Position numbers and translations under genes: made by a program
Origin: CAVXNB01 sp963763085
GTDB lineage: Bacteria > Actinomycetota > Acidimicrobiia > Acidimicrobiales > Bog-793
Reading direction: 5' to 3'
Assembly: GCA_963763085.1 (NCBI GenBank)
Contig: CAVXNB010000008.1
Span: forward strand, 186,001-250,000
Length of the DNA stretch: 64,000 nt
Notes under the pieces: model-generated
The model's input: only the letters and a program-made list of their open reading frames with translations
What the model was told of the DNA's origin: nothing
Database searches by the model: none
Part shown: positions 8,848-17,660 of the stretch, in pieces
Numbering within the stretch: the first letter of the stretch is position 1
Layout: every line of letters starts with the position of its first letter

Positions 8848-9068
8848 ACCGTCACCGACCTCGGCCTGGGGGACCAGCAGGCGCCTAGCTCTCTCGCGCC
8901 CGGGCCGGCGCCGCTCGGTGTACCAGGCTCGAGCGGGAACGTCGGCACGACTACAACGTCGCGGACTCTTGCATTCCTTGGATCCACATATGCAAGGCCG
9001 CGGTCCCGTCGAGTCCTTGAGCCAGCGCGTGCCAACCAGTCGAGTGCCGGGTTCACCCCGTTCTACGG

Positions 9069-9096
9069 TTGACATATGCGCCGTGAGGAATATATT
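9069..9096 (+). promoter_or_regulatory. Sigma-70-type promoter of the ArsR-AHSA1 operon
   Basis: TTGACA (9069-9074) and TATATT (9091-9096) are 16 bp apart and match consensus closely. The predicted transcript begins near 9103, where in-frame GTG codons stand, indicating a leaderless start and excluding the ATG at 9076, which lies inside the promoter. Confidence 0.7.
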
Positions 9097-9102
9097 AGCC
9101 TT

Positions 9103-9444
9103 GTGGTGCGCCCTCCCACGACAGTGGACGTCTTCACCGCGATTGCCGAGCCGCACCGTCGCGAAATCATGGACGCGCTGGTCGGAGGCGAGAAGGCAGT
9201 CGGGACGATTGTCAACGACCTCTCGATCTCCCAGCCCCAGGTTTCGAAGCACCTTCGGGTGCTGAGCGAGGCCGGACTCGTGAGATGCAGGGCGGAAGGG
9301 CGTCGTCGCCTGTACCGGCTTGACCCGGCACCCCTTCGCCCGCTGCATGAGTGGATGGCTACGTACGAGCAGATCATGAATGAGCGGCTGGATCGGATGG
9401 ACGACTACCTCAAGCAGCTCGAACGACAAGGAGAGCGAAAATGA
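9103..9444 (+). CDS. ArsR family HTH regulator
   Basis: About 113 residues from the preferred GTG at 9103 (an ATG at 9076 is inside the promoter). The winged helix is clear: FTAIAEPHRREIMDALVGGE, then the recognition helix SQPQVSKHLRVLSEAGLV and the wing AEGRRRLYRL. It lacks the Cys motifs of metal-sensing ArsR proteins and belongs to the group paired with AHSA1 genes. The stop overlaps the next ATG (ATGA, 9441-9444). It probably represses the two-gene operon in response to an organic signal. Confidence 0.88.
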   Translation: MVRPPTTVDVFTAIAEPHRREIMDALVGGEKAVGTIVNDLSISQPQVSKHLRVLSEAGLVRCRAEGRRRLYRLDPAPLRPLHEWMATYEQIMNERLDRMDDYLKQLERQGERK

Positions 9445-9965
9445 CTCATCATCGCCGTCGAACCGCGGTGCGCACGTACCCGAGCGAGCTCGAGATCGTC
9501 ACCACTCGAATGTTCGACGCTCCGATCGGACTCGTCTTCGACGTCTTGACGAAGCCCGAACACGTGAGTCACTGGTGCGCGACGGGGGGAGACAAGGTGA
9601 CGATCTGTGAGATCGACCTCCGTGTCGGAGGGGACTTCCACACGGTCTTCGTTACCCCTGACGGCAGCGAGTGCTCATTTCGCGGTAGATACTTGGAGAT
9701 CGAGCCGCCCACCCGATTGGTCAACACGTGGCTCTTCGAAGGATGGCCGAACGCGTGGGCCGTCGAGACCAATGCTCTGAGCGAAGTCAACGGCGAGACG
9801 AGGTTGACGATGACTTTGGCGTTCCGCGACAGCGCGGGCCGTGCTCACATGGCCAGGGCGCACGAAGCCGCCGTGGAGAACAACGACGACAACGGACAGG
9901 ACGCCAGTTACGACGCGATGGAGGACCTCCTGGCATCGCTTCTCGAGAGACGGGTCGTTTCGTGA
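9441..9965 (+). CDS. SRPBCC/AHSA1 domain protein
   Basis: A 174-residue START-like protein. The opening strand and helix ELEIVTTRMFDAPIGLVFDV and LTKPEHVSHWCATGG are typical, as is the central GGDFHTVFVTPDGSE and the closing helix. Proteins of this fold bind hydrophobic small molecules in a deep cavity. It is translationally coupled to the ArsR gene, a pairing common in actinobacteria. It forms the second cargo unit of the first cassette, with the decayed AHSA1 gene at the other side of the TacA-TacT pair. Confidence 0.85.
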   Translation: MTHHRRRTAVRTYPSELEIVTTRMFDAPIGLVFDVLTKPEHVSHWCATGGDKVTICEIDLRVGGDFHTVFVTPDGSECSFRGRYLEIEPPTRLVNTWLFEGWPNAWAVETNALSEVNGETRLTMTLAFRDSAGRAHMARAHEAAVENNDDNGQDASYDAMEDLLASLLERRVVS

Positions 9966-10604
9966 AGCGGCTAACTGGAGTCGGCTGGCACATCCTGAAC
10001 ACCCGGCCCCAGCGGTACTCCTTGGCATGGTCGAACATCACACGTCTCTCCTGCGCCACGGGGCATGACTCCCACATTCAGTCCTCGCAGCCAGCGGCCC
10101 CTCCAAGTCGGTGGTAAGTCGGAGGTCGGCAGTCCACGCTCACTACCAGCGCTGCTTCCATCACGCCAGAGGTCGTTGGGGAGAGTCGCAGGGTCGCGCC
10201 GTGGGGTCGCCGCGGGATGAGCGCGGGATGATGACACCCGTAGTGACGATAGATTCGGCAAAATAGCGCCATCTACCTGGATGTTTGCAGTGGAGAAGAC
10301 GATGTCTTATTCAAACCCGACTGAGCTGCGGGAACGGGTCGCGGCGGTCGCTGATGTCATCTCTCGTCGCCTTGATTGACGTTCCCCGTCTCAAAAGAGG
10401 CCGCGGCGGCGAAGGAGGCTGGCTTCAAACGGCGCTCTGCTGACCGGGGCGTAGAAGTCGGCTCGACGCGGAATGCGTGCTTGGGCTCCTCCAGGTCATA
10501 CCCGGGTAGGTCGTGCCGTGACAGTGAGCGAAGCTCGCGTCGAGGACGGCCTGGCGGCGCGTGGCTTCGGGCAGGCCTTGTGTCGGTCGCGTCGGCTCTA
10601 TATG
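9966..10604 (+). other. Gene-free stretch holding a cassette right end
   Basis: No credible gene is seen in this 640 bp. It contains the right-end sequence at 10211-10286 and, beyond it, DNA with only short frames lacking known domains. Confidence 0.5.
10211..10286 (+). repeat. Cassette right end, copy 1
   Basis: Two CGCGGGATGA units are followed by TGACACC and, 40 bases on, ATCTACCTGGA and AGTGGAG. The same order of blocks is found at 21213-21290 immediately beside the intact tRNA-Ala. Here the tRNA sequence after AGTGGAG is missing, so the boundary has been altered by later insertion or deletion. Confidence 0.65.
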
Positions 10605-10644
10605 CTTTCACTAACCCCTTAGTTGAAGTAGCGATTAGTGAAAG
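10605..10644 (+). promoter_or_regulatory. Inverted repeat over the GntR ribosome site
   Basis: CTTTCACTAA (10605-10614) and TTAGTGAAAG (10635-10644) form a perfect 10-bp inverted repeat 20 bases apart, directly upstream of the GntR start, with a smaller ACTAA-N4-TTAGT dyad inside. It is a likely operator for the YtrA-type GntR regulator. The right arm also covers the first bases of the ribosome site AAAGGAG, so an RNA hairpin could hide it. Confidence 0.6.
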
Positions 10645-10652
10645 GAGAACGA

Positions 10653-11045
10653 GTGATCGAGTTCCAGCTCGACACCGCGTCGGGTGTCGCCACCTACTTG
10701 CAGCTTGTCCAACAAGTCCACCAGGCCCTGCAGCTCGGCATCCTCGAGCCAGGAGACCAGTTGCCGACGGCCCAGCAGGTCGTCTCCAGGCTGGCGATCA
10801 ACCCGAATACCGTGCTGAAGGCCTACCGGGACCTCGAACGTGAAGGCTTGGTGCGCCCGCGACCAGGCCAGGGCACGTTCGTCGTCGGAACGCTCCCTCG
10901 TAGCGATCCCGCCGCCCAGGCCCGCTTTCTCGATTCGATGACCGCCTGGCTCCGCAAGGCCCGCGCCGCCGGCCTTGGCCCCGACGACATCGAAGCGATC
11001 TACCGCATTGCCGTTCGCAATTTATTCGCGGAGGGTGTGGCGTGA
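10653..11045 (+). CDS. GntR family regulator, YtrA subfamily
   Basis: About 130 residues from the GTG at 10653, chosen because AAAGGAG ends 6 bases upstream; the GTG at 10638 has none. Residues 10-75 are the winged helix (GDQLPTAQQVVSRLAINPNT, then VLKAYRDLEREGLV). The short C-terminal tail without an effector domain is the mark of the YtrA group, which represses ABC-type efflux operons. The stop overlaps the GTG of the ABC ATPase gene (11042-11045). Confidence 0.9.
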   Translation: MIEFQLDTASGVATYLQLVQQVHQALQLGILEPGDQLPTAQQVVSRLAINPNTVLKAYRDLEREGLVRPRPGQGTFVVGTLPRSDPAAQARFLDSMTAWLRKARAAGLGPDDIEAIYRIAVRNLFAEGVA

Positions 11046-11920
11046 CGGCCGTCATCGAGACGGACGGGCTCGGCAAGCAGTACGGACGGAAATGGGCGCT
11101 CCACGACTGCACGCTGACCATCCCAGAAGGCAAGGTCGTCGGTCTCGTGGGGCCGAATGGGGCGGGCAAGACGACCCTGCTGCAGCTGGCCGTCGGGCTG
11201 CTCGCACCAACCTCGGGGACGATCGCGGTGCTCGACGGACGCCCTAACGACGGCCCCGCACAACTTGAGAGGGTCGGTTTCGTCGCCCAGGACACGCCGA
11301 CCTATGCGGGACTGTCGGTGGCCAAGCACCTGCGCATGGGGGCGTATCTCAACGCGAATTGGGACCAGGAGCTGGCCGAGGGCCGGATCGACCAGCTCGG
11401 GCTCGACCCTCGCCAGAAGGCGGGATCGCTCTCAGGAGGCCAGCGGGCCCAGCTTGCATTGACGTTGGCCGTTGCGAAGCGACCCGAGCTCCTCCTTCTC
11501 GACGAGCCGGTGGCCAGCTTGGACCCGCTCGCCCGGCGCGAGTTCCTCCAAGGGCTCATGGAAATCGTCGCGAAGCACGGGGTCAGCGTGGTCCTGTCCT
11601 CACATCTCGTCGCCGATCTCGAACGGGTCTGTGACTACCTCGTCATCCTCGTTGCCTCGCACGTGCGGCTTGCCGGCGAGGTCAGCGACCTGCTGGCAGC
11701 GCACCACCGATTGTCGGGGCAACGTCGGGACCCGCGCTCCCTTCCAGCCAACCAGGAGGTCATCGAGGAGAGCCACACGGACAAACAGAGCACGCTGCTT
11801 GTGCGTACTGATGAGCCGATCCTCGACCCGGCATGGAGCGTGAAACCGGTCACGTTGGACGATCTCGTTCTCGCCTATCTAAGCAATCCCGGCAGGACTC
11901 GAGCGCGCGCGCCAGCCTGA
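11042..11920 (+). CDS. ABC transporter ATP-binding protein
   Basis: A 292-residue ABC ATPase of the export type. Walker A GPNGAGKTTLLQL near residue 41, signature SLSGGQRAQLALTLA near 133, Walker B ELLLLDEPVASLDP near 153 and the switch His in VVLSSHLVADLER. The extra C-terminal part of about 80 residues is common in multidrug or lantibiotic ABC-2 exporters. It is the middle gene of a GntR-ATPase-permease operon. Confidence 0.92.
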   Translation: MTAVIETDGLGKQYGRKWALHDCTLTIPEGKVVGLVGPNGAGKTTLLQLAVGLLAPTSGTIAVLDGRPNDGPAQLERVGFVAQDTPTYAGLSVAKHLRMGAYLNANWDQELAEGRIDQLGLDPRQKAGSLSGGQRAQLALTLAVAKRPELLLLDEPVASLDPLARREFLQGLMEIVAKHGVSVVLSSHLVADLERVCDYLVILVASHVRLAGEVSDLLAAHHRLSGQRRDPRSLPANQEVIEESHTDKQSTLLVRTDEPILDPAWSVKPVTLDDLVLAYLSNPGRTRARAPA

Positions 11921-11935
11921 ACTAGGAGTCGTTCG

Positions 11936-12947
11936 ATGATCCGCTTCACGTGGATGCAATTTCGTATCCAAGCCCTCGTGGCCCTCTGCGGACTGGCGAT
12001 CGTTGCAGTCGTGTTGGGGTTGACCGGTCCGAGCCTCGTTCACCTCTATGACACCAGCAAGTTCGCTACTTGCGGCGCACATGGCGACTGTTCGACGATC
12101 ACCAACGGGCTGCTTTCTCACGACCGCCTCCTCCAAGACCTCAGTTCCGTGTTGCTCGTGGTACCCGCACTAATTGGACTGTTCTGGGGGGCGCCACTCG
12201 TGGCGCGCGAATTCGAGACTGGAACCTTCCGCCTTGTGTGGGCCCAGGGCGTCACGCGCACCCGCTGGATAGCCATCAAGCTGGCCATCGTCGGCCTGGC
12301 CAGCATGGCAGTCGCCGGACTGTTGAGCCTCTTGGTGACGTGGTGGTCGAGCCCGCTCGACCGCGTGAACCCGAACCAGTTTTCAACGCTTTTCGCTGAA
12401 CGAGGCATCGTGGCGATCGGCTACGCCGCATTCGCCTTCGCGCTTGGAGTCACTGCCGGGTTACTAATCCGACGGACGCTCCCCGCCATGGTCACCAGCC
12501 TGATCGGCTATGTCGTCGTTCGGCTGGGAGTAACCAAACTGCGACCGCATTTCCAAGCGCCACTTACGCTCAGGGAGAAGCTGGCGACGGGGGCTCACGG
12601 CATCGTCCAGAGCGTTCCTGGTGGAGGTGCCGCCCCACCCCCGCACCTGGGTGATTGGGTACTTTCGAGCGACGTCCTCAGTGCCTCAGGGCAAGCCTTC
12701 AATCAAGCGAAGATTGCCTGCTCGAATCTTCGTCAGGCCAGGGGAATCAGCGTCGAGCGCACATTCGGCCGCTTCGGCTTGCTTGGCCCACGCCCGGGCG
12801 TACTCGGCAGGTCTTCGGGATGTCGTCACGTTCCAGCCCTCCAGCCGTTACTGGCCGTTTCAATGGTACGAGACGGCGATCTTCATCGGACTTGCCGCCG
12901 TCCTGGGTTGCTTTTGCCTTTGGTGGATACGACGGTCCGTTTCGTAA
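11936..12947 (+). CDS. ABC-2 type permease, frame break near 12750
   Basis: Hydrophobic helices in the first frame (ALVALCGLAIVAVVLGLTG; LLVVPALIGLFWGAPLVARE; AIVGLASMAVAGLLSLLVTW; IGYAAFAFALGVTAGLLIRR) match ABC-2 permeases. After about 12720 the true C-terminus is in another frame: TFQPSSRYWPFQWYETAIFI and LAAVLGCFCLWWIRR, stopping at 12947. One base change between about 12720 and 12785 would join them. Read without correction, the first frame runs into the HxlR gene and gives a false 463-residue fusion. It is the membrane partner of the ATPase upstream. Confidence 0.8.
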
Positions 12948-12970
12948 CACATGACTACGGGCCAGCAGAC

Positions 12971-13327
12971 ATGACTGACCGGTGCGAGGCTGCGAGCCGA
13001 TTTGTCCACCTGGTCGCTGGGCGCTGGACCCTTACCGTGCTGGCCGAGCTCGCAACTGGCGGGCGTCGCTACCACGACCTGCTCGACGCGGTGAAGGGCA
13101 TCTCGCCCAAGGTCTTGACCGACACGCTACGACGAGCGGAACGCGACGGCTTGCTCGCTCGCCACCTTGATGCCGGTCGCGTGGAGACCGCCACCCTCTA
13201 CGAGCTGACCGACCTCGGCCGCTCCCTTGACATGCCTCTCGCTGCCCTCGGTCGCTGGGTGGGGGCCAACTGGCAGCGCGTCGAGGCAGCCCAGCAGCAC
13301 TGGGACCAGCGAGCGGGCCACAACTGA
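12971..13327 (+). CDS. HxlR family HTH regulator
   Basis: A 118-residue HxlR protein starting at the ATG at 12971. It shows the family core: CEAASRFVHLVAGRWTLTVL, then GISPKVLTDTLRRAERDGLL and the wing VETATLYELTDLGRSLDMPL. The conserved N-terminal Cys of redox-sensing members is present (RCEAAS). It lies 23 bp after the permease stop and before a terminator-like hairpin, so it may be the last gene of the GntR-ABC operon. Confidence 0.88.
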   Translation: MTDRCEAASRFVHLVAGRWTLTVLAELATGGRRYHDLLDAVKGISPKVLTDTLRRAERDGLLARHLDAGRVETATLYELTDLGRSLDMPLAALGRWVGANWQRVEAAQQHWDQRAGHN

Positions 13328-13388
13328 GACGACGAGACCGCCCGCCACGCGCCTGTTCGCGCTGACGCGGCAAATTCATTTGATGAAA

Positions 13389-13406
13389 AAGGGGCCGAAA
13401 CCCCTT
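13389..13406 (+). terminator. Rho-independent terminator after hxlR
   Basis: AAGGGG-N6-CCCCTT forms a 6-bp stem with the loop CCGAAA, followed by GTTCTTCT. It lies 62 bp after the HxlR stop. Confidence 0.55.
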
Positions 13407-13600
13407 GTTCTTCTAGTGGGACCTGTCGTCTAACGGGCGCAGGCCCACCGTGACCATGAAGAGCTTTGTCCAATCTCGGCCCGAAACCCCTTGTTCTTAT
13501 GGTGGGCCCGCGTTCGGGTACCCGGGAGCCTGACTCGCGGGTCGTTGTCCAATATCGGCCCGATTCGGGGTTGTTTTCCTATGAACGCCTTTCATCCAAG
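13391..13600 (+). repeat. Direct repeats upstream of the replication-relaxation gene
   Basis: The block CCGAAACCCCTTGTTCTT, followed a few bases later by GTGGG, occurs at about 13395-13420 and again at about 13484-13505. The block TTGTCCAAT-N-TCGGCCCGA occurs at about 13469 and about 13551. The units overlap to form a composite repeat with a period of 82-90 bp. They could be binding sites for the element's replication or recombination proteins, which is a guess from position. Confidence 0.55.
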
Positions 13601-13861
13601 GAGGCTCATGCGGCACCACCGCCACGTCCCCCGCTGCCGCGGCCACTGCCCTGCGCACGCAGCCGGCCGATACCCGACACCCCGCCCGGAGAAAACTCAC
13701 GGCCGCAGTAGGAGGGGGACCTCGCGGATCGCTCCCACTCCGATTCGCGACCCTCGCGGCCGCGAAGACGCCGGTCAGGGCTCAAGTCCCGCACTCGCAG
13801 GCGACCCCGACTGTGGTGGAAGGTTGGCAGTCAAGTTTCTTCGCCTGTTCGGTGGGCGGCG

Positions 13862-15526
13862 ATGAGCAGGGGCCGCAGCGTCAAGGTGGCGACCAGAACC
13901 GATCAGCTCAGTGGCATCGACCATGGAATCCTCGGTCTACTCCAGGCGCACCGGGTGCTGACCACGCCACAGCTCATCACGCTGGCGGGTCGTCCGGAGC
14001 GGACCATCGACTACCGGCTCGCCCGGCTTCGCGAGCGCTCGCTGGTCGATCGGATCCGCCCGTATGCGGCGTCGGGCTCGGCGCCGTTCTACTGGTGGCT
14101 GACCAGCTCCGGCGCCCGCCTGGTGGAGGGCACCTCGCCGGCGCCTGGCAAAAGCACGCCGAACCCGCTGTTCCTCCGGCATACCGCGGCCATCGCCGGC
14201 CTCTACGTCGCTCTTCTCGACGCCGGCCCGAGTGTCGGGCTCACCCTGTCGGAGTGGAGCCGGGACGAGGACGCCTGGGAGGACTGGTCCAACTATCACG
14301 GTGCCGGCCGGCTCCGCCCCGACGCCTACGCCGAAGTGCGTCTCGACGTGGACGGCGCCGAGGGTGTCACCGGGGCGTTCGTGGAAGTGGACTTCGCCAC
14401 CATGGACCAGGCTCGCCTCCGGGCCAAGGTGGCCCGCCACCGTGGATACTGCGCCGAAACCGTGTGGTGGGACCGCCACCCGTGCTGCCCGGCCCTGCTC
14501 TTGGTGACGACCTCCGAAGCCCGGGTGAACCACTTCCTCGCCGGTGTCGAGCGGGACCGTCCCCGACCCTCCCCCTACCAGCGCGAACACCCCGCCCACT
14601 ACGACGAACTGGTGGCAGCATGTGCGACGGTCGCTTCGCCCGAGGAGGCCGTCGTTGCCCCCGTGTGGCGTGCCGCCGTCGCAGACGCCCCAGTCATGCT
14701 GGCTCAACTTTTGTCGCCCGAGGTGCGCCAGTACCGCCGGGTCGTGGCACGTGTCGACGCGGCCCGCCAGGTCGAAGACGATCAATACCGTCTCGCCCTG
14801 GCACGTGACCTGGTCCGTGATGCGGATGCGATCGCCGACGCGATTGGTGACCCGGAGGCAGGGGCGGCCGTCGGCTACGTGCTCGGAACGACGCGGGGCG
14901 TCACGGCCCGGGAGGGCTGGGCTGCCGAACATCCCGACCTCGTCGACGCCACCGCCGCCTGGTGGGCCGCGGCAAGGACCACGAACGGCTCCTCTCCGCC
15001 CATTGACCTGCTGGGCGCCTGGTGGTCCCTCTACCGGGACTGCTGGCTGGCTCAGGCCGACGCGCTGCTCGAGCCAAACGAGGCCGTCCGCCTCGGTGAT
15101 CCCCGTGTGCGCCGCCCGGCAGCGGCGCTGGCTGCCGGAGAGCTGGTGGACGACTTCACGTTGCAGCGAGACGAACCCATCGACGGGCGTGCCGCCTTGG
15201 AGGGCGCATTGGCCGAGTACGAACGGCGACGCACCGCGGCGGTGACGGCCACTATCCGCGATCTGCCGCTGCACCGGCGCGTACGTGTTGACCGGACCGA
15301 CCTCGATGCCGCCTACGACGCCGAGCACCTCTACGTCTGCACCAGCTGCGCCCTGCCGTCCGGCCCCGACGACGAGGCGACCGGACGAGCGCCGCTCTTT
15401 GCAAGATGCAGGTGCTGCGATGGGCCGCTCGTCCCGTTCATCGATGCCCCTGATTTACCCCCGCCGTTGGACGATTCCCTGGCCCGCATCGCCAGCCGCC
15501 GGCAGCTGCTTCGGAGCCGCCCATGA
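13862..15526 (+). CDS. Replication-relaxation family protein
   Basis: A 554-residue protein whose N-terminal winged helix (GIDHGILGLLQAHRVLTTPQ, then RPERTIDYRLARLRERSLVD) and following nuclease-like fold with TPNPLFLRHTAAIAGLYVAL and FVEVDFATMDQARLRAKVAR match the replication-relaxation family of actinobacterial plasmids and integrative elements. The C-terminus has a zinc-ribbon-like CTSC and CRCC pair near residues 495-525. It marks this stretch as a mobile element with some capacity for replication or transfer. Its stop overlaps the next ATG (ATGA, 15523-15526). Confidence 0.8.
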   Translation: MSRGRSVKVATRTDQLSGIDHGILGLLQAHRVLTTPQLITLAGRPERTIDYRLARLRERSLVDRIRPYAASGSAPFYWWLTSSGARLVEGTSPAPGKSTPNPLFLRHTAAIAGLYVALLDAGPSVGLTLSEWSRDEDAWEDWSNYHGAGRLRPDAYAEVRLDVDGAEGVTGAFVEVDFATMDQARLRAKVARHRGYCAETVWWDRHPCCPALLLVTTSEARVNHFLAGVERDRPRPSPYQREHPAHYDELVAACATVASPEEAVVAPVWRAAVADAPVMLAQLLSPEVRQYRRVVARVDAARQVEDDQYRLALARDLVRDADAIADAIGDPEAGAAVGYVLGTTRGVTAREGWAAEHPDLVDATAAWWAAARTTNGSSPPIDLLGAWWSLYRDCWLAQADALLEPNEAVRLGDPRVRRPAAALAAGELVDDFTLQRDEPIDGRAALEGALAEYERRRTAAVTATIRDLPLHRRVRVDRTDLDAAYDAEHLYVCTSCALPSGPDDEATGRAPLFARCRCCDGPLVPFIDAPDLPPPLDDSLARIASRRQLLRSRP

Positions 15527-16002
15527 CCCAGCCCGCCGATTCGTCGTCCGGAGACTCCGACTCCCGCCGTTGGGCTCGGCCCGATGGGGGACTACCCCAC
15601 GGTCCGCGAGCCGCAGGTGAGCGTGACCCCGCAAGTCCCCCACATCCGGGAGTCCGCACTGGTCCACTACCCCGCCATCCGCGAGGTCCCGCCAGGACCG
15701 AGGGCGGGGCTACCCCACAAGCGGGGGACCGGACCCGCCAGGTCCCCCACCATCCGCGCGGCACGCGGGACCCCGAATCGGAACAAGTCCCACCCACGGG
15801 AGACCGCCACGGGGAGGCCCGACATCACCGCCAGGACGGGAATCAGGCCCCAGTGACCGTGCCGCCGCCCGGGGCGCTTCGCCCCTACGCCCGGGCGCTC
15901 CTCAATCTCGCCACGGAAGTCCGGGCCGAGAGCCTTGCTCTTCCCGGCGGACGGAGGTCTCATGGACCGATTGGCAAAGGAGGCAACCGATGCGTTGCGT
16001 GA
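15523..16002 (+). CDS. Small Pro/Arg-rich protein of unknown function
   Basis: A 159-codon frame that overlaps the gene before it by 4 bp and the recombinase by 13 bp, an order that favours translation of all three. The first 110 codons are low-complexity and rich in Pro, Arg and Gly, reading through a repeat array. Only the end (LRPYARALLNLATEVRAESL) looks like a folded helix. No family is recognised. The frame may be real only in its last part. Confidence 0.4.
   Translation: MTQPADSSSGDSDSRRWARPDGGLPHGPRAAGERDPASPPHPGVRTGPLPRHPRGPARTEGGATPQAGDRTRQVPHHPRGTRDPESEQVPPTGDRHGEARHHRQDGNQAPVTVPPPGALRPYARALLNLATEVRAESLALPGGRRSHGPIGKGGNRCVA
15586..15850 (+). repeat. Degenerate iteron-like array
   Basis: At least five imperfect copies of a unit resembling (GT/TA)CCCC-AC-ATCCGCGAG occur at about 15590, 15630, 15665, 15740 and 15785, spaced 33-75 bases apart, with related blocks (GGGGCTACCCCACAAG) between. 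Position between a replication-relaxation gene and a recombinase gene suggests protein-binding sites of the element. Confidence 0.45.
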
Positions 16003-17660
16003 TCTATCTGCGGGTCTCCACCCGCGAGCAAGCCGAGCACGGCGAAGGCGAGGAAGGCTTCTCCATCCCCGCCCAACGCGAGGCCTGCGTCCGCCACGTG
16101 AAGGACAAGGGCTGGGACCTGGTCGACGAGTACGTTGACCGAGGCGAGTCGGCCCGGAGCGCCGACCGGCCGCAGTTGAAAGAGATGCTGGCCCGCATCG
16201 CCGAGGACAGCGACGTCGACGCCGTCGTGGTCCACAAGATCGACCGGCTGGCGCGCAATATGGAAGATCACGTGGCCATCCGCGCCCTGCTGCGGCGCCG
16301 GAGCGTCACGTTGGTGTCGGTCACCGAGAACCTGGAGGAGACTGCGTCGGGCCGCCTGGTCGAGGGCATCCACGCGCTGATGGCCGAGTTCTACTCGGCC
16401 AACCTGGCCAGCGAGATCAAGAAGGGCATGAACCAGAAGGCGAAGATGGGCGGCTGGCCCCACGCCGCCCCACTCGGCTACACCAACGTCCGCGAGACCA
16501 TCAGCGGCCGTCAGGTCGCCCATATCGTGACTGATCCCGAGCGCGCCCCGCACATCACCGCCGCCTTCGAAATCTACGCCACCGGGGAGTGGACCCTCGA
16601 ACGCCTCGTCGCCGAGCTCGATCACCGCGGGCTGCGCAACCGGGGCCGGCGTGACCGGCCGGTTGCCCCAATCGGCGTCTCCGCCCTGGCCAACATCTTG
16701 TCGAACAAGGCCTACGCCGGGATCGTCTCGTGGGAGGGCATCGAGTACCCGGGCCTGCACCAGCCACTCACCGACACCGCCACCTTCAACCGGGTCCAAG
16801 ACCTCCTCGCCGCCCGGTCGGCACGCGGGACGCGCGAACGCCGCCACAACCACTACTTGAAGGGCACGCTGTTTTGCGGGGTGTGCGGCCGGGGCCTGTC
16901 GTTCCAGGTATCGAAGGGCCGCTACGAGTACCTGTACTGCCTGGGGCAGAAGAACCGGAACCCCACCGGCTGCCAGGAGCCGTACATGGCGGCCAGTGAC
17001 CTCGAAGCCCAGGTCGAACAACTCTACGAGCGCATCGAACTCCCGAAGTCCTGGCTCAAGCGGCTACGCGAAGAACTCGAAGCCGAGATCACCGCCCGCC
17101 AACACCGCAACGCCGCCGAGCGCGAGTTCTTGACGCGCAAGCTCGCCAAGGCCGAGACCGAACGGCGCAAGCTCCTCGACGCCTACTACGCCAACGCGAT
17201 CGACGTCACCACTCTCAAGGCCGAGCAGGCGCGCATCGCCGCCGACGTGCGCTCAGCGGAAGAGCGCCTCGCCGGTGTCGATGCCCACCTGGCGGAGTGG
17301 CAGGAGATCTTGGAAACGGCGATGCACTTCGCCACCAACTGCGCCAAGGCCTACGCCCGAGCCTCGGCGCCGACCAGGCGCCGATTCAACCAAGCCGTCT
17401 TCAGCCGCATCGACGTGCGCGACGGCAAGATGGCCGCCGTGGGGTACCACCCGCCCTTCGACCTGCTCTTTTCCTCGAGCGAGTTCGAATACGGCGATTT
17501 GGTGGAGGTGAGCGGACTCGAACCGCCGACTTCCACGTTGCGAACGTGTCCTCGGCGGATTGTGGCGGACTTGGGCGGACCATCATGGCAGGTCAGCGAG
17601 TTATCCACACGCCGGCGAACGAGTGCGAACGGCGGCGTCCGCGGGATGACCGCGGGATGA
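15990..17660 (+). CDS. Large serine recombinase (site-specific integrase)
   Basis: A serine recombinase with the catalytic domain at residues 1-150: YLRVSTREQAEHGEGEEGFS holds the nucleophile Ser, with VVVHKIDRLARN and Arg-rich helix E following. Next come the recombinase domain (PLGYTNVRET onward) and a zinc ribbon with CGVCGRGL and YCLGQKNRNPTGC, then a coiled coil rich in Glu, Lys and Arg. This is the architecture of phage-type integrases. The frame continues through the tRNA-Ala fragment at 17502-17548, so about the last 50 residues (EVSGLEPPTSTL onward) are translated tRNA and cassette DNA, not native protein. It is the only recombinase in the array. Confidence 0.9.
   Translation: MRCVIYLRVSTREQAEHGEGEEGFSIPAQREACVRHVKDKGWDLVDEYVDRGESARSADRPQLKEMLARIAEDSDVDAVVVHKIDRLARNMEDHVAIRALLRRRSVTLVSVTENLEETASGRLVEGIHALMAEFYSANLASEIKKGMNQKAKMGGWPHAAPLGYTNVRETISGRQVAHIVTDPERAPHITAAFEIYATGEWTLERLVAELDHRGLRNRGRRDRPVAPIGVSALANILSNKAYAGIVSWEGIEYPGLHQPLTDTATFNRVQDLLAARSARGTRERRHNHYLKGTLFCGVCGRGLSFQVSKGRYEYLYCLGQKNRNPTGCQEPYMAASDLEAQVEQLYERIELPKSWLKRLREELEAEITARQHRNAAEREFLTRKLAKAETERRKLLDAYYANAIDVTTLKAEQARIAADVRSAEERLAGVDAHLAEWQEILETAMHFATNCAKAYARASAPTRRRFNQAVFSRIDVRDGKMAAVGYHPPFDLLFSSSEFEYGDLVEVSGLEPPTSTLRTCPRRIVADLGGPSWQVSELSTRRRTSANGGVRGMTAG

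Larger units (their letters stand above)
13328..13861 (+). other. Gene-free stretch with terminator and direct repeats
   Basis: About 530 bp with no credible gene. It holds the hairpin at 13389-13406 and a set of related repeats at 13391-13600. The rest is the upstream region of the replication-relaxation gene. Confidence 0.55.

Noticed and set aside
10357..10611. A minus-strand hypothetical gene
   Set aside because: No ribosome site, Arg/Pro-rich composition and overlap with the GntR operator.
11936..13327. A 463-residue fusion of an ABC permease with an HxlR regulator
   Set aside because: The true permease C-terminus is in another frame and stops at 12947, and HxlR has its own ATG at 12971; the fusion comes from a frame break.
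13937..15328. A 463-residue minus-strand gene
   Set aside because: Shadow of the replication-relaxation gene; composition is Gly/Arg/Val-rich without any motif.
17503..17660. C-terminal extension of the recombinase as a real domain
   Set aside because: These codons are the tRNA-Ala fragment and cassette end read as protein (EVSGLEPPTSTL), a well-known type of false annotation.
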